Source: Candolleomyces eurysporus (taxonomy: Eukaryota > Basidiomycota > Agaricomycetes > Agaricales > Psathyrellaceae). Taken from it: a DNA stretch of 64,000 nt. The DNA lies in NCBI GenBank assembly GCA_027579435.1, contig JANBPK010000730.1, forward strand, positions 330,509 to 394,508, written 5' to 3'. The translations under genes were made by a program, and so were the position numbers. Of the stretch, positions 1-9,799 are shown piece by piece (the stretch's first letter is position 1; each line of letters begins with the position of its first letter). The notes under the pieces were generated by a model. That model was not told where the DNA came from and did no database searches. It saw only the letters and a list, made by a program, of their open reading frames with translations.

Positions 1-110
1 AATCCAATTATTGGTAATACGAAACTCTAAACTCGTAGCTGTAATACAAGTAGACATGTTCGATGCGACGATGTTCGAATATCCGCCCGTTCCCTAACGT
101 GTCTTCAACT

Positions 111-444
111 TCATTTCTCAGGTGGCTTGACATTCTTCCCGTCCCCGTTCACACGAACCCCTTTAGTGTTCTTGTCTCCCTGTCCTCGACCGCTGCAAAA
201 GGCCATTTAGAAACACATTAAAGTGTAGAGTTATACCAGATAGACGTACTCCCTGTCCGTGGGTGGCTTGTCGCTCCACTCGGTTCTGAATGGACGGTCG
301 TGGTCAATACTATCTAAGGCTACAGAGGCTTTTGGACACTTACCCCTCCTCAACATAATCGAAAGCCAGATTAGGCACGGGGTCGTTCTGAGAGTGTCCC
401 GTACTAGGGACCGAAGGAGAGACTGGGGCGGACGTGTTACTCAT
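111..444 (-). CDS. Tiny charged protein, tandem family copy 1 (72 aa, three exons)
   Basis: Function unknown; I do not recognise the family. The model is exon 1 344-444, exon 2 250-285, exon 3 111-192, with introns starting GTAAGT and GTACGT and ending CAG. Both junctions are phase 2, as in the three sister copies. The protein begins MSNTSAPVSPSVPS, has an acidic stretch ending FDYVEEG, then the family core WSDKPP, an R-D pair, GRG, and a Lys/Gly-rich tail ending PPEK. It has no signal peptide, no membrane segment and almost no hydrophobic core, so it is probably disordered and intracellular. The start is the first ATG after the conserved 5' leader and the stop is shared in position with the sisters. 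Only the sister comparison supports it; there is no homologue evidence. Confidence 0.7.
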
Positions 445-598
445 GGCTATCAAATTCATGACTGTGATGAGAGTATGGGACGATGGGGGGTGGTAGAATG
501 CTTGCTCTACGTTGTCTCTGAGAGTGAGGTATCTGTCCTGCCCTGTAGTCGGCGGCCTTCGGGTTGCAGCTGGGTATGGGATTGGGAGCAGGTTGGTT

Positions 599-628
599 TT
601 GTGACGCTGTTATGAATACCTTTATATA
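599..628 (-). promoter_or_regulatory. TATA element and decayed palindrome of tiny-protein copy 1
   Basis: On the minus strand a TATATAAAGG box lies at 619-628, about 175 nt upstream of the start codon at 444. The same element occurs at the same spacing in copies 2 and 4. Just downstream (599-611) is a degraded version of the GTGACANTGTCAC palindrome that is well kept in copies 2-4. Confidence 0.55.
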
Positions 629-770
629 CGTACAGGACGTCGTTTCCCTTAGCCCAACTACCACAGCTCTGGACGCCTCGTTCTTGCCTCGTTGCTCGCT
701 GCGGATCGATTCATAGCGGCCTGCAGTGCCTATCTTCGTGAAGATTCGCCATATGTGCTAAATGAAACAC

Positions 771-1830
771 TTACACTCCTATCGTTTGTACTTGGCGGTA
801 CATAGCAGGAGTTCTTCCATATTCCGAGGTCTCAGATTTGAGATCAAATACCGCTCTTAAGCGATCGTGTAACGGTGTACCTCTCGAGCTAGAACTCAGA
901 AGGCTCTGCAGCTCGGTATTCTGTGGATTCGAGTAAGACAGCAACAAACGAACCGAGACTGCAGTTTGCATGAGACTCCCAAAGGACCACCGTGGAGCTG
1001 GAATAGGGAGGTTTCTTGCCCGTCCCTGAAGGATTCTAAAATCGACAGAATACGTTAGTGCGTGCAAAGGGAAAACTAAAGACACTCGAAGGCGACCTAC
1101 GAAAATCATAGATTCGTAGGTCTCTGTGTAACTATTACCAACCGACGTAGGCTCGAGGATTATGAACAAGTTTCCGTCGTTCTCGGATCCCTACAAAGGA
1201 GCCGCAGCTGCTAGCAGCACCACAGCACCTACGACAGCCCGGCGATAGCTCCAGAATGTAATTTGAATTATTATTACTTGTAAGAGTTGGAGAGTCTTGT
1301 GGCTGGCAGGGTTTTCAGAGCAGTCTAAGCGGATGAATTCATGGCATAGCTGCGGCGAAATGAAGCTCGTCCCGCGCAGTGCATACACGAGGCTTACACT
1401 TTCATTTCGAGAAGGTTTGGTCTGCTGGAGTCAGAAGTTAGCAGCCCGCAAGATCAGATCGAAGAAGCAACAAGAGGGCTTACCAGCAACGCTGTTCACA
1501 ACCATAAATGATATTGAACTTGGAGATATACTTGCAACGATAAAGATGTTGATTCGGACACCAGGACAAGAAGTCACGGAGCACGAACCGGAACAATGCC
1601 GTAATTCTGCGCTCGCCGGCACAGTGGTTACGCAGCTGGCATCCTCCGCAGGCACTGACACAGAACGAAACAGCAGTGCTGAGGCCACGAGGATCAAAGA
1701 ACATGCATTTCCGCGAATGCACCTTCAGAATGGTTCTGGCATGGTATTGAATGTTGTCAACGTCTTCGTATCCGCAGGAAACTCAAGCCAGCGCGGGAAT
1801 AACACCACGCATTTCATACGAGAAGGCTGA
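771..1830 (-). pseudogene. Putative single-pass membrane protein gene, family B, unit 1 (gene or pseudogene)
   Basis: This is the second gene-like block of each repeat unit, read on the minus strand. Around 1,200-1,290 it encodes a small-residue and Val/Leu-rich run (AVVGAVVLLAAAA) that resembles the single membrane span of many fungal type I surface proteins. A Cys-rich stretch (SCVTTVPASAE, then SCSVTSCPG) lies upstream of it. A probable intron ending ATTTTAG with an ACTAAC branch point sits at about 1,030-1,085, and a downstream exon (about 771-1,030) contains MQTAVSVRLLLSY and NTELQSLL, also conserved in unit 2. I could not join a full reading frame without a frame change, so the copy may be decayed. 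The function is unknown. Confidence 0.35.
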
Positions 1831-2962
1831 GGTCTGGTCCTAATTGATAAAACAAACGCACCTATTCGAGAGCAGCCGGCAGACGTCATGTGAAAAGAGA
1901 GAGGACACACTTCGCTGCAAAGTAAGCCGCAGATCTATGGTAGCGTTGTTGCACACTAAATTGCGGTAATTTAGTGGGGTAGGAAGGGATTTGCCGACTA
2001 TCCTGAGATTCTCTGGTGTGGTGGTACATCGCTCTCGTTACAGCTTCACTGATTCAGATATGAGTGTGCCATGCAATGCTCCCCGGTGAGACGCGGTAAA
2101 TGAGCGATTCGGAATGCAGATACGTTGCAAAGCAAGAGGAGAATACGAGAACAGCCGCGACTCGTGTCTTGGGAACCCTACACGCCTCACGACACATGGC
2201 GAACCGGGACTTATGGTGGGCCGGCTATTTGTCAGTGCCTTTCGCACCAAGCAGCGGCACACAGGAGTATATGGGCGACGTCTGAGAAAAGCCTTCCGTC
2301 GTTATTTCTAAGCTAACCGTCGGGACCTCAGCAGTGACTTCAGAACAACCAAGCCCAGACGATATAGCTGCTGGCTCCACTAGCAGCCTGCTCCCTCTAC
2401 GACTCCTGCACCCTGGATGGACCCACTGTTTGCGTACTTCGTCGTGTGGCACCCATTTCAAATTTCCACCACACCAGAATCAAGACGCTCTCCAAGGTGG
2501 TGTAGGGCCAGGGGAAGCCACAATAGCAGTAAGCCTTGGAACAAGCGATGTACGTGATTGGCACGCGAGTAGTGGGCCAATAACAAAGAGTGCACTGGAT
2601 TCAGTGAGCCATAGCATGAATTGAGATAGAGCCAAATCGTCTCAGCAAGAGCTAGTTGAGGCGCTGTATGATGGATCAGTTAAAATGGATCCTCCTGACG
2701 GCCAGAAAGAGGCGGAATATCTCTCAAGCGAACCAAAATTCAGAAATGAACGTCGCAAAACAAGAGAACCGCACTTTCAATGGCGGGCCTACAGTAAGCC
2801 TCACCCTGAATCATGAACCAAGAGCCTGTAACCACGTCAATCTAATCCTTGGTAATACGAAACTGAATAAAACTCTGGATAGTAGCTATAATATAATACC
2901 AGTAGACATGTTCGGTGTGATGATGCTCGAATATCCGCGCGTTCTTCAATAGGTCTTCAGCC

Positions 2963-3315
2963 TCACTTATCGGCTGGTTTGACTTTCTTTCCACCATCGC
3001 CTATAATAACCCCTTTACAGTCGTTTGCATAATAATCTGCGCGATTCGATTTTTGAGCGCGCAAGCTAGCCGGGTCACACACCAAATGCGGTGGAATCTA
3101 GTCACCAGATCTCAGCTCAATGTTCAAGTTCATGTCTCTTATTTAGCAAATATTCATATACGTCATACCAACTCTGCCTCGAAGCACTACCACTAGCAAG
3201 CGTGACATTACTCACTACTGGTCACATCAACCTGTCAAACGACGAGAGGAGAGAAAAAATCGCGCAGATTGTTATGCAAACGACTGTAATCTTCTTGTCG
3301 CCCTCTCCTCGACCG
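2963..3315 (-). pseudogene. Duplicated last exon of tiny-protein copy 2, split by a MITE
   Basis: Directly downstream of the stop codon of copy 2 the last exon is repeated. Positions 3,289-3,315 plus 2,963-3,017 together give the same 82 nt as the functional exon at 3,318-3,399, including the stop codon. The duplicated copy is interrupted by the element at 3,018-3,286. It lies after the in-frame stop of the active exon, so it is probably untranslated, although it keeps a preceding AG and could act as an alternative acceptor. Confidence 0.7.
3018..3286. mobile_element. 269-bp MITE with 29-bp terminal inverted repeats and TA target duplication
   Basis: The ends are inverted repeats beginning CAGTCGTTTGCATAA and continuing to ATCTGCGCGATT, with one mismatch over about 29 bp. 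The element is bounded by TA on both sides (3,016-3,017 and 3,287-3,288). The empty site is visible in the same window: the intact exon copy reads CCCCTTTAATCTTC at 3,365-3,378, exactly what remains if the element and one TA are removed. TA duplication and size point to a non-autonomous Tc1/mariner-pogo type element. It has no coding capacity, and no full-length partner was seen. Confidence 0.85.
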
Positions 3316-3317
3316 CT

Positions 3318-3651
3318 TCACTTATCGGCCGGTTTGACCTTCTTTCCACCATCGCCTATAATAACCCCTTTAATCTTCTTGTCGCCCTCTCCTCGACCGC
3401 TGCAAAGGGTGAGTTAGAAACACGCTGCAGTGTAGAGTTATACCAGATAGACTTACTCTCGGTTTGTGGGTGGCTTGTCGCTCCAATCGGTTCTGAATTC
3501 ACGGTCGTCGTGGTCAGGACTATCGAAGGTTATAAAGGCCCGTCCAAACTCACCCCTCCTCAACAAAGCCGAAACCCGAATCGAGAATGGGGTCGTTCTG
3601 AGAGGGTCCTGTCGAGACCGAAGCAGAGACTGAGCCAGACGCGTTGCTCAT
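3318..3651 (-). CDS. Tiny charged protein, tandem family copy 2 (71 aa, three exons)
   Basis: Exons are 3,554-3,651, 3,457-3,492 and 3,318-3,399. Introns start GTGAGT and GTAAGT and end CAG, and both are phase 2. The protein begins MSNASGSVSASVS and carries SQNDP, an acidic turn, the core WSDKPP, then GRGEGDKKIK and a Lys-rich end PADK. Intron 1 has a CTGAC branch point about 20 nt before its AG, as in copies 3 and 4. The last exon has been duplicated downstream and the duplicate is hit by a MITE, yet the active frame stays intact. Function unknown. Confidence 0.72.
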
Positions 3652-3788
3652 GGTTACCTAATGATTAGAGGTTACTGTGGGATGATGATAGGTGGTAGAA
3701 TGTCACTTACTCTACGTTGTCTATGAGAGTGTAATATCTGTCCTGTCCTGTAGTCTGCGGGCCTCGGTGGCAGCTGGGGATGGGTTTT

Positions 3789-3818
3789 GTGACCCTGTCA
3801 CGAACACTCTTTATATAC
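3789..3818 (-). promoter_or_regulatory. TATA box and GTGAC palindrome of tiny-protein copy 2
   Basis: On the minus strand TATATAAAG lies at 3,809-3,817. About 10 nt nearer the gene is GTGACAGGGTCAC (3,789-3,801), a near-perfect inverted repeat. The pair is at the same distance from the start codon as in copy 4. Confidence 0.55.
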
Positions 3819-3959
3819 GTACAGGATGTCGGTCCCCTTCGCCCAATTACCACAGCTCTGGACGGCTCGGTCTTCCCTCGTTCCTCCTCGCTTTGGATCG
3901 ATTCATAGATTGACGATTCTCGAAACCGGCCGGCACTGCCGAGCTTCATGAACATTCAC

Positions 3960-4860
3960 CATATGTACTAAATGAAACACGTACACTCTTGTCGTTTGTA
4001 CTTGGCGGTATATAGCAGGAGTTATTCCATAGTCCGAGCCTTCAGATTCGGTACCAACCACCGCCCGCAAGCGATCGTATAACAGTATACCTCTCAAACT
4101 AGGCCTTAGAAGGCTCTGCAGCTCGGTATTCTGTGAGATCGGGTAAGACAGCAACAAACGGACCGAAACTGCAGTTTGCATGAGACTCCCAAAGGACCAC
4201 CACCGTGGAGCCGGAGTAAGAATGTATTTTCCCCATCCCTGGGGGATCCTAAAATTAACGGGATACACCAGTAGCCGCAAAGGGGAAAATAGAGACACAC
4301 GAAGGTAACCTACAAGCGACGTGGATTCGTAGGTCTCTGGAGACAAAAGATTACTAGCCAACGTATAGGCTCGAGGATTACCAACGGGTTCCACCGCTTT
4401 CGTGTTCCTACAAAGGACCCTGTGGCGGTCAGAAGGGCCACAGCATCCACGACACCCCGGCAATGGCTCCAGGATGTGACTTGAATTCTTGTTTCTTTTA
4501 GGAGTTGGAAAGACGCTTGAGGCTGGCAGGGTCGTCAGAGCAGTCTGAGCAGGTGAATTCATGGTGTAACTGCAGGGCAAGGAAGCTCGTCCCGCGCAGT
4601 GCGTACACGAAGCTAATAATTTCATCTCGAGAACCCATTTATCAGAGAGCAGCTGACAGGCGTCGTATGATAGCGAGAAGAGGGCCTTCGCTGTAACGTA
4701 AACTGCGGCAGTGCTGGCTGCACACTGCCAGTGAATCGCAGTATTTCGGGGTGGCAATGGAGTTGCCGACTATCCTGAGGTTCTCTGGTGTGGTGATACA
4801 TTGCTTTTGATACAGCTTCAGGGTTGATATGCCATGCTCACCGATGAGACGCAGTAAATG
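3960..4860 (-). pseudogene. Family B putative membrane protein, unit 2 (gene or pseudogene)
   Basis: Homologous to 771-1,830 and 8,290-9,420. The 3' exon contains MQTAVSVRLLLSYP, NTELQSLL and ITPAIYRQVQTTRV. A probable intron (about 4,256-4,307) runs from a GTGTGT donor to TTTTAG. The expected membrane span near 4,440-4,480 is partly out of frame with the rest. Upstream, a stretch reading CITTPENLRIVGNSIATP matches unit 4 (NITTPGNLR). A 284-aa open frame spans 3,903-4,757 but crosses the apparent intron, so I do not take it as the protein. Confidence 0.33.
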
Positions 4861-6100
4861 AGTAATCAGGATTACCGATTGGGCCGGCCAGCTATTTGTC
4901 ATCACCCTTCAGAGCATACAACGGCATACATGAACAACATGGGCGGCTCACGTTCTGCTCGGAAGAGCCTCCCTCTGTCGTTGTCCTTTAAGCTGACCGT
5001 CGGCACCTCAGCAGCGGTTCCGAAAAGAACAAGCCTATATGTTACGGCTACTGGCTCTGCTGGCAGCTTGCTCCCTCTGTCGCTCTCGCATTTCGAGGTT
5101 TGATACGAAACTAACCTCGCACACTCACCCATCCCCGCTTCCTGTAGGCTGTCTCTCATGCCCGCCATTTCCTCTGCTCCTGCACAAGACTGGGTATCCA
5201 GATGGATGACTCAGACGCTGGACCCATTAGAATTCGGATTGCTTTCATCGACTCTATGGCGCAATATATATATGACTCTCCGGCCAGTCCACGTCCACCA
5301 GACAACACAATGCCTTATGCCTGCCTCTCGAACTTCCATCGCTGACCTCTTATCTTTCCGTACTCGCAAGGCATACACCAACGTCCCATCAGAGCAACGG
5401 TTCTACATTCCCTGATACAACCCTTGTCATCGTCCTTTGCCGCTCGCCCATGTGGGCTGTGCCAGGCACCTGCCCCTCTCGGAGTCTCACCTTCAGCTGT
5501 TGGAGCGTCGACTTTGGCTCTTTTTTCACTATCAACGTTCTTTTCCCCAAATGTCACCAAAGGGTATCCGGGAGCTTAGCTGTTTGGATCGTCTTCCCAT
5601 CACTACTGTATCCAAGTAAATGCCGAGCCTCGCTGGTATCAGATTGAGCTCGACATCACTGCCGCCACTATCCGGTGAATGACTCTAACGGCCAGTGCAC
5701 CCTAATCAGAGAAATCTGGACGGTTGAACAGTGTTGCTTACAACTTCGACCGTCAGACAACACTCCGCCATTTAGGTACTCCACAACTGTGGTTTGCCGC
5801 TGCTTTCGATTTCCTGCCACGCCAGACACGCCAGAATCAATGCACTTTCCAGAGCGGTGCACCATTGACAGAGACCCTGATCGCAGCAAGCCTTGGAACA
5901 AGCTTGATCTACGTGCGAATAGTGAGTCAATCACAAGAGTGCACCAGATTCCGCGAGTCATGGTATGAATTGAGAGAGCTAATCCAATCCTTGATATACA
6001 AAATTTACGGAATTGTGAATCTTAGCTATAATATAGATACACTTGCGTATGAGTGGGACGATGCTCGAATATCTGCGCTTTCTCCAACGACTCTTCAACT

Positions 6101-6434
6101 TCACTTCACGGGCTGTTTGATTTTCTTGCCGTTTTTGTCTATAATCAGCGCTTTAATTTTCTTGTCGCTCTCTCCTCGACCGCTGTGGAAGACAAGTTAG
6201 AAACACGTTGCAGTGTTAATTTGTACTAGATAGACTTACTCTCGGCCTGTTGGTGGCTTGTCGCTCCACTCGGTTCTGATATCACGGTCGTCGTGGTCAG
6301 TATGATCAAAGGCTACAAAGGCCTTTGGACACTCACTCCTCATCAACATAGTCGAAACCCAAATCAGGAGCGGGGTCGTTCTGGGAGGGACCTGAAGGGT
6401 CTGAAGGAGAGACTGGGGCGGACGCGTCGCTCAT
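6101..6434 (-). CDS. Tiny charged protein, tandem family copy 3 (71 aa, three exons)
   Basis: Exons are 6,337-6,434, 6,240-6,275 and 6,101-6,182, with GTGAGT and GTAAGT donors, CAG acceptors and phase 2 junctions. The protein opens MSDASAPVSPSDPSGPSQND, continues DLGFDYVDEE, then core WSDKPP and GRGESDKKIK, ending QPVK. A 5' leader intron with a GTAAGC donor precedes the ATG, as in copy 4. The N-terminal half is acidic and Ser/Pro-rich and the C-terminal half basic, which suggests a disordered, possibly nucleic-acid- or partner-binding peptide. Function unknown. Confidence 0.72.
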
Positions 6435-6598
6435 GGCTGCCAAATCTACGACTGTGATTAAAGGTTACTGTGGGCTGATGACAGGTGGTAGAGTGCTTAC
6501 TCTCCGCTGTCTCTGCGAGTACTTGATATCTGTCGCTGTCCCGTAGTCTGCGGCCTTCGGGGGGCAGCTGGATATAGGGTCGGGAGTAAGTTGGTTTT

Positions 6599-6630
6599 GT
6601 GACACTGTCACGAACACTGCCTTCATATCA
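6599..6630 (-). promoter_or_regulatory. GTGAC palindrome and weak TATA of tiny-protein copy 3
   Basis: The perfect palindrome GTGACACTGTCAC lies at 6,599-6,611. The TATA position (about 6,619-6,630) is changed to TGATATGAAGG on the minus strand, the weakest of the four copies. Confidence 0.5.
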
Positions 6631-6719
6631 ATGCCTCGTCTTCCCTCGTTCCTCCTCGCCGCGGATCGATCCGTAGATTAATACTTTTCGAACCTGGCCG
6701 GCATTGCTGATCTTAGTGA

Positions 6720-7090
6720 ACATCTGTCATATGTACTTAATGAGCCCCTTACATTCTTGTCCTTGCTGCTTGGTGAAACATAAAAGGAATCCTTTCATAG
6801 TCCGAGGCTTCAAATGTGATATCAACCGCCACCCATGAGCGAACATAAAATGAAAACTCAAGAGACTCTCAAAGAACCGTCTTGACAGTGTCGTATAGAC
6901 CGTGGAGCTGGCTGCATAGGTACCGGTATCCTCTCCATCTCTGAAGGATTCCAGTGGTGAAAAGATGCATTAGTAGTGCACAGGGAAAAATCAGACGCAC
7001 CAAGACGATCTACAAAAGACGAGGATTCATGGGTCGCTGGAAAGGGCTCAATATCGACCAACGTCGCCTCGAGCTTTGGTCTCAACCCAT
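6720..7090 (-). pseudogene. Family B remnant, unit 3
   Basis: Truncated copy. A 75-codon minus-strand frame (6,858-7,085) contains LEATLVDIEP and SSFVDRLGAS, which match LEATLIGNES and TSFVGRLRAS of unit 4. The acceptor that ends TTTTAG in the other units is lost here. No membrane span or N-terminal part remains, so this copy is almost certainly dead. Confidence 0.5.
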
Positions 7091-7679
7091 ATCACTAGTT
7101 GTTGAAGGCGTCAATTTTGCAGCATTCTCGCTGCATTATCCGCTGGCTCCTTTTGACTTTCAATGCTCTCCTTTCCCCCAAACGCCATTAAAGGATATCC
7201 GGGAGCTTAGTTGTTGGTATCGTCTTCTTTTTACTTGACATCACTGCCGCCACTATCTGATGAATGATTCTAATTTTAAGAGCCAGCGCAGCCATCGTAA
7301 GGAAAATCTGGGCGGTTAAGCAGTGTTGCTTACAACCTCAGACAACGCTCCGCCATTTGGATACCTAACATCTGTGGTTTTCCGCTGCTTTAATTTCCTG
7401 CCACGCCAGAATCAATGCATTTTCCAGAGTGGTGCACCGGAGGAAGCCCTGATCGCAGCGAGCCTTGGAACAAGCTCCGTACTTGATCGACGCGTGCCGG
7501 TGAGCCTATCACAAGAGTCCACCGGATTCCACGAGCCATATTATGAATTAAGAGAGCCAATCCCACCCTTGGTACACGAAACTTTAGGGAATTGTAAATC
7601 GTAGGTATAATACAAATAAGCATGCGCATGAGTGTGACGATGCTCGAATATCTGCGCGTTCTCCAATTAGGCTTCAACT

Positions 7680-7996
7680 TCACTTCGGGGGCTTCTTCTT
7701 GTCTATAGCCACTTTAATCTTCTTGTCGCCCTCTCCTCGACCACTGCGGAAGATAAGTTAGAAACACGTTGCAGTGTTGAGTTATACCAGATAGAATTAC
7801 TCTCGGTCTGGTGGTGGCTTGTCGCTCCACTGGGCTCTGATATAACGGTCGTCGTGGTCAGTACTATCAAAGGCCACGAAGGATCTTTTAATACTCACTC
7901 CTCATCAACATAGTCGGAGCCCAAATCAGGAACGGGGTCGTTCTGGGAGGGACCTGAAGGGTCTGAAGGAGAGACTGGAGCGGACGTGTCGCTCAT
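7680..7996 (-). CDS. Tiny charged protein, tandem family copy 4 (65 aa, three exons)
   Basis: Exons are 7,899-7,996, 7,801-7,836 and 7,680-7,743. The first donor is GTGAGT and the second is GTAATT, a weaker variant of the GTAAGT seen in copies 2 and 3. Both junctions are phase 2. The protein opens MSDTSAPVSPSDPSGPSQND, then DYVDEE, core WSDKPP, GRGEGDKKIK and the short tail KKKPPK. The last exon is 18 nt shorter than in the sisters, a six-codon in-frame loss, so the frame is kept. A 5' leader intron (8,014-8,062) precedes the ATG. Function unknown. Confidence 0.72.
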
Positions 7997-8158
7997 GGCT
8001 GCCAAATCTACGACTGTGATTAAAGATTACTGTTGGCTGATGTCAGGTGGTAGAATACTTACTCTCCGCTGTCTCCGCGAGTAAGATATTTAGCGCTGTC
8101 TCGTAGTCNTGCGGCCTTCGGGGGCAGCTGGATATAAGATCGGAAGTAGGTTGGTTCT

Positions 8159-8191
8159 GTGACACTGTCACGAACACTACCTTTATATATA
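8159..8191 (-). promoter_or_regulatory. TATA box and perfect GTGAC palindrome of tiny-protein copy 4
   Basis: On the minus strand TATATATAAAGG lies at about 8,180-8,191 and the perfect palindrome GTGACAGTGTCAC at 8,159-8,171, between the TATA and the expected transcription start. Next comes a conserved leader containing CAGCTGCCCCCGAAGG and a 49-nt leader intron. Confidence 0.58.
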
Positions 8192-8289
8192 CATTTATAT
8201 GGACGCCTCGTTCCTCCCCGCTGCGGATCGATCCGTAGATTGATACTTCTCGAACCCGGCCGGCATTGCTTATCTTCGTGATCATTCGC

Positions 8290-9420
8290 CATATGTGCTA
8301 AATGAAACCCTTGCACTCTTGTCCTTTCCGCTTGGTGATACATAGAAGGAGTTCTTTTATGGTGCGAGGCTTCAGATGTGATATCAACTACCACGCGTGA
8401 GTGATAGTAAAACGGAAACCAGCATACCCGTCGAACTAGACCTCGGAACTGCAGGGCAGTATTCTATGGTTTCGAGGAGTCGCACAGCAACGAATGGACC
8501 GAAAACGCGGTTCGCATGAAACCCTCACCGAAGAACCGCCATCTTAGGAATGTCGCATAGACCTGGAGTACAGAATCGTCTTCCCCATCTCTGAAGGATT
8601 CTAAAAGTGACAAGACGCATTGGGAATGCGCAGGGGAAAAACAGAGACGCACGGAGACGACCCACAAAAGATGTAGATCTATAGGTCTCTAAAGAAGACT
8701 CATTACCAATCAATGTAGCCTCGAGGTTTGGTGAGGGCGTTTCGCCGCTTTCGAGTTCATATAAAGACTTTCCAACTGTTGGAAACACCACATCACCTAC
8801 AACCCCTCCGGCGATGACCTCAGGATGTGAATGACTTGAATCCTCGCTGCTTGTAGGACTCGGAAAGACGCTCGAGGCCGACAGCAGTTTGAGCGGATGA
8901 ACTCAATGGAAGGAAGCTTGCTCCACGCAGTAAATACACGAGGTTGACACCCGCATCTGAGAGACTTTTGTCCGCGAGAGTCCGAAGTTAGCAGTCAGCA
9001 AGATGGGATTGTGAAGACAGCAAGAGGACTTACCAGCGCGCCGCAGCTTCCAGAGACAATAGGCTCAGAAACCTGGAGATGTAAGTACAAAAAGACCACG
9101 ATGAAAATGTCGGACACGACTCCAGGGCAAGATGTTACGGAGCATGAATAGGGTCTGTGTCGTAATTCTGCTCACGCTGGCCGGTCCACGCAGCTGGCAT
9201 TCTCCGCAGGCACTGGCAAAGGATGAAACTCCACTGAGGCCACGAGGACGACCGTGCACTCTATACGGTTCGCGATGGTATGGTGTCAAATGTTGTCATC
9301 ACCTTCACATCCACAGGAATACAAGCCAGCACAGAAGTAACGCCACTCCTTTCATACGAGAAGATTCGGGACCTTGTGAAAGGGGAAGATATTTAAATCT
9401 GCGATCCATGCACTCTCCCA
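8290..9420 (-). pseudogene. Family B putative membrane protein, unit 4 (gene or pseudogene)
   Basis: Minus-strand block. Parts seen in order: a hydrophobic start MKGVALLLCWLVFLW (about 9,306-9,358) that could be a signal peptide; a Cys-containing region near 9,140-9,240 (VPAENASCV) that now has an in-frame stop; a Ser/Thr stretch (PSPTSSEDSSHSHPE); the membrane-span start VIAGGVVGDVVF (about 8,785-8,830); a juxtamembrane part with LEATLIGNESS; a probable intron (about 8,606-8,657, GTGCGT to TTTTAG); and a last exon. This order (signal, Cys-rich part, Ser/Thr stalk, one span, short tail) fits a fungal surface protein. Frame breaks make it uncertain whether it is still expressed. Confidence 0.38.
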
Positions 9421-9799
9421 ATTGACAAAGCGAACACACCTATTGGAGAGCAGCCGGCAGACGTCGTGTGACTAAAGGGGACACTTCTTCGATGCAAGTA
9501 TGCCGCAGATCTATAGCAGGGTTGTGCACCAAACTGCAGGGATTCGGTGGGGTAGTACTCGCAATGGATTTTCCGACTGTCCTGAGGTTCCCTGGTGTGG
9601 TGATATTGCTCTCGTTACAGCTTCAAGGCTGATATGAATGCACCATGCCATACTCGCCGATGAGATTCGGTGAGCGAGCAACCCAGAATGCAGAGATGAT
9701 CGTCGCAAAGCAAGAGGAGAACACGAGGAGAACCGCTGCGCTCGTATAAACCTATCCTTTCACAAACGATGTTGATGGCGGACCCTGCACCATTTGTGC

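Larger units (their letters stand above)
1..2842. repeat. Tandem repeat unit 1 (5' end may lie outside the window)
   Basis: First of four diverged direct repeats. The unit opening (positions 1-115) aligns with 2,843-2,968, 5,979-6,105 and 7,558-7,685. It holds, left to right, the tiny-protein gene (111-444), its TATA element (about 619-628), remnants of a membrane-protein gene read on the minus strand (about 771-2,260), and a distal block (about 2,460-2,630) that is also found at 5,815-5,975 and 7,395-7,555. Boundaries were judged by eye and may be off by tens of bases. Confidence 0.75.
2843..5978. repeat. Tandem repeat unit 2 (about 3.1 kb, the longest copy)
   Basis: Second direct repeat, aligned at its left edge with units 1, 3 and 4. 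It contains tiny-protein copy 2 (3,318-3,651), a duplicated last exon split by a MITE (2,963-3,315), a family B block (about 3,960-4,860), and a distal block (about 5,200-5,975). The part at about 4,960-5,560 has no clear gene. Weak similarity to units 1 and 3 continues to the right edge. Confidence 0.75.
5979..7557. repeat. Tandem repeat unit 3 (about 1.6 kb, internally deleted)
   Basis: Third copy. It keeps the tiny-protein gene (6,101-6,434), a short piece of family B (about 6,720-7,090) and the distal block (about 7,130-7,555). About half of the family B region present in unit 2 is missing. Confidence 0.7.

Noticed and set aside
3903..4757. 284-codon minus-strand open frame as a single-exon gene
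   Set aside because: It crosses a site that in the sister unit has an ACTAAC branch point and TTTTAG acceptor, and its frame does not follow the conserved membrane-span frame.
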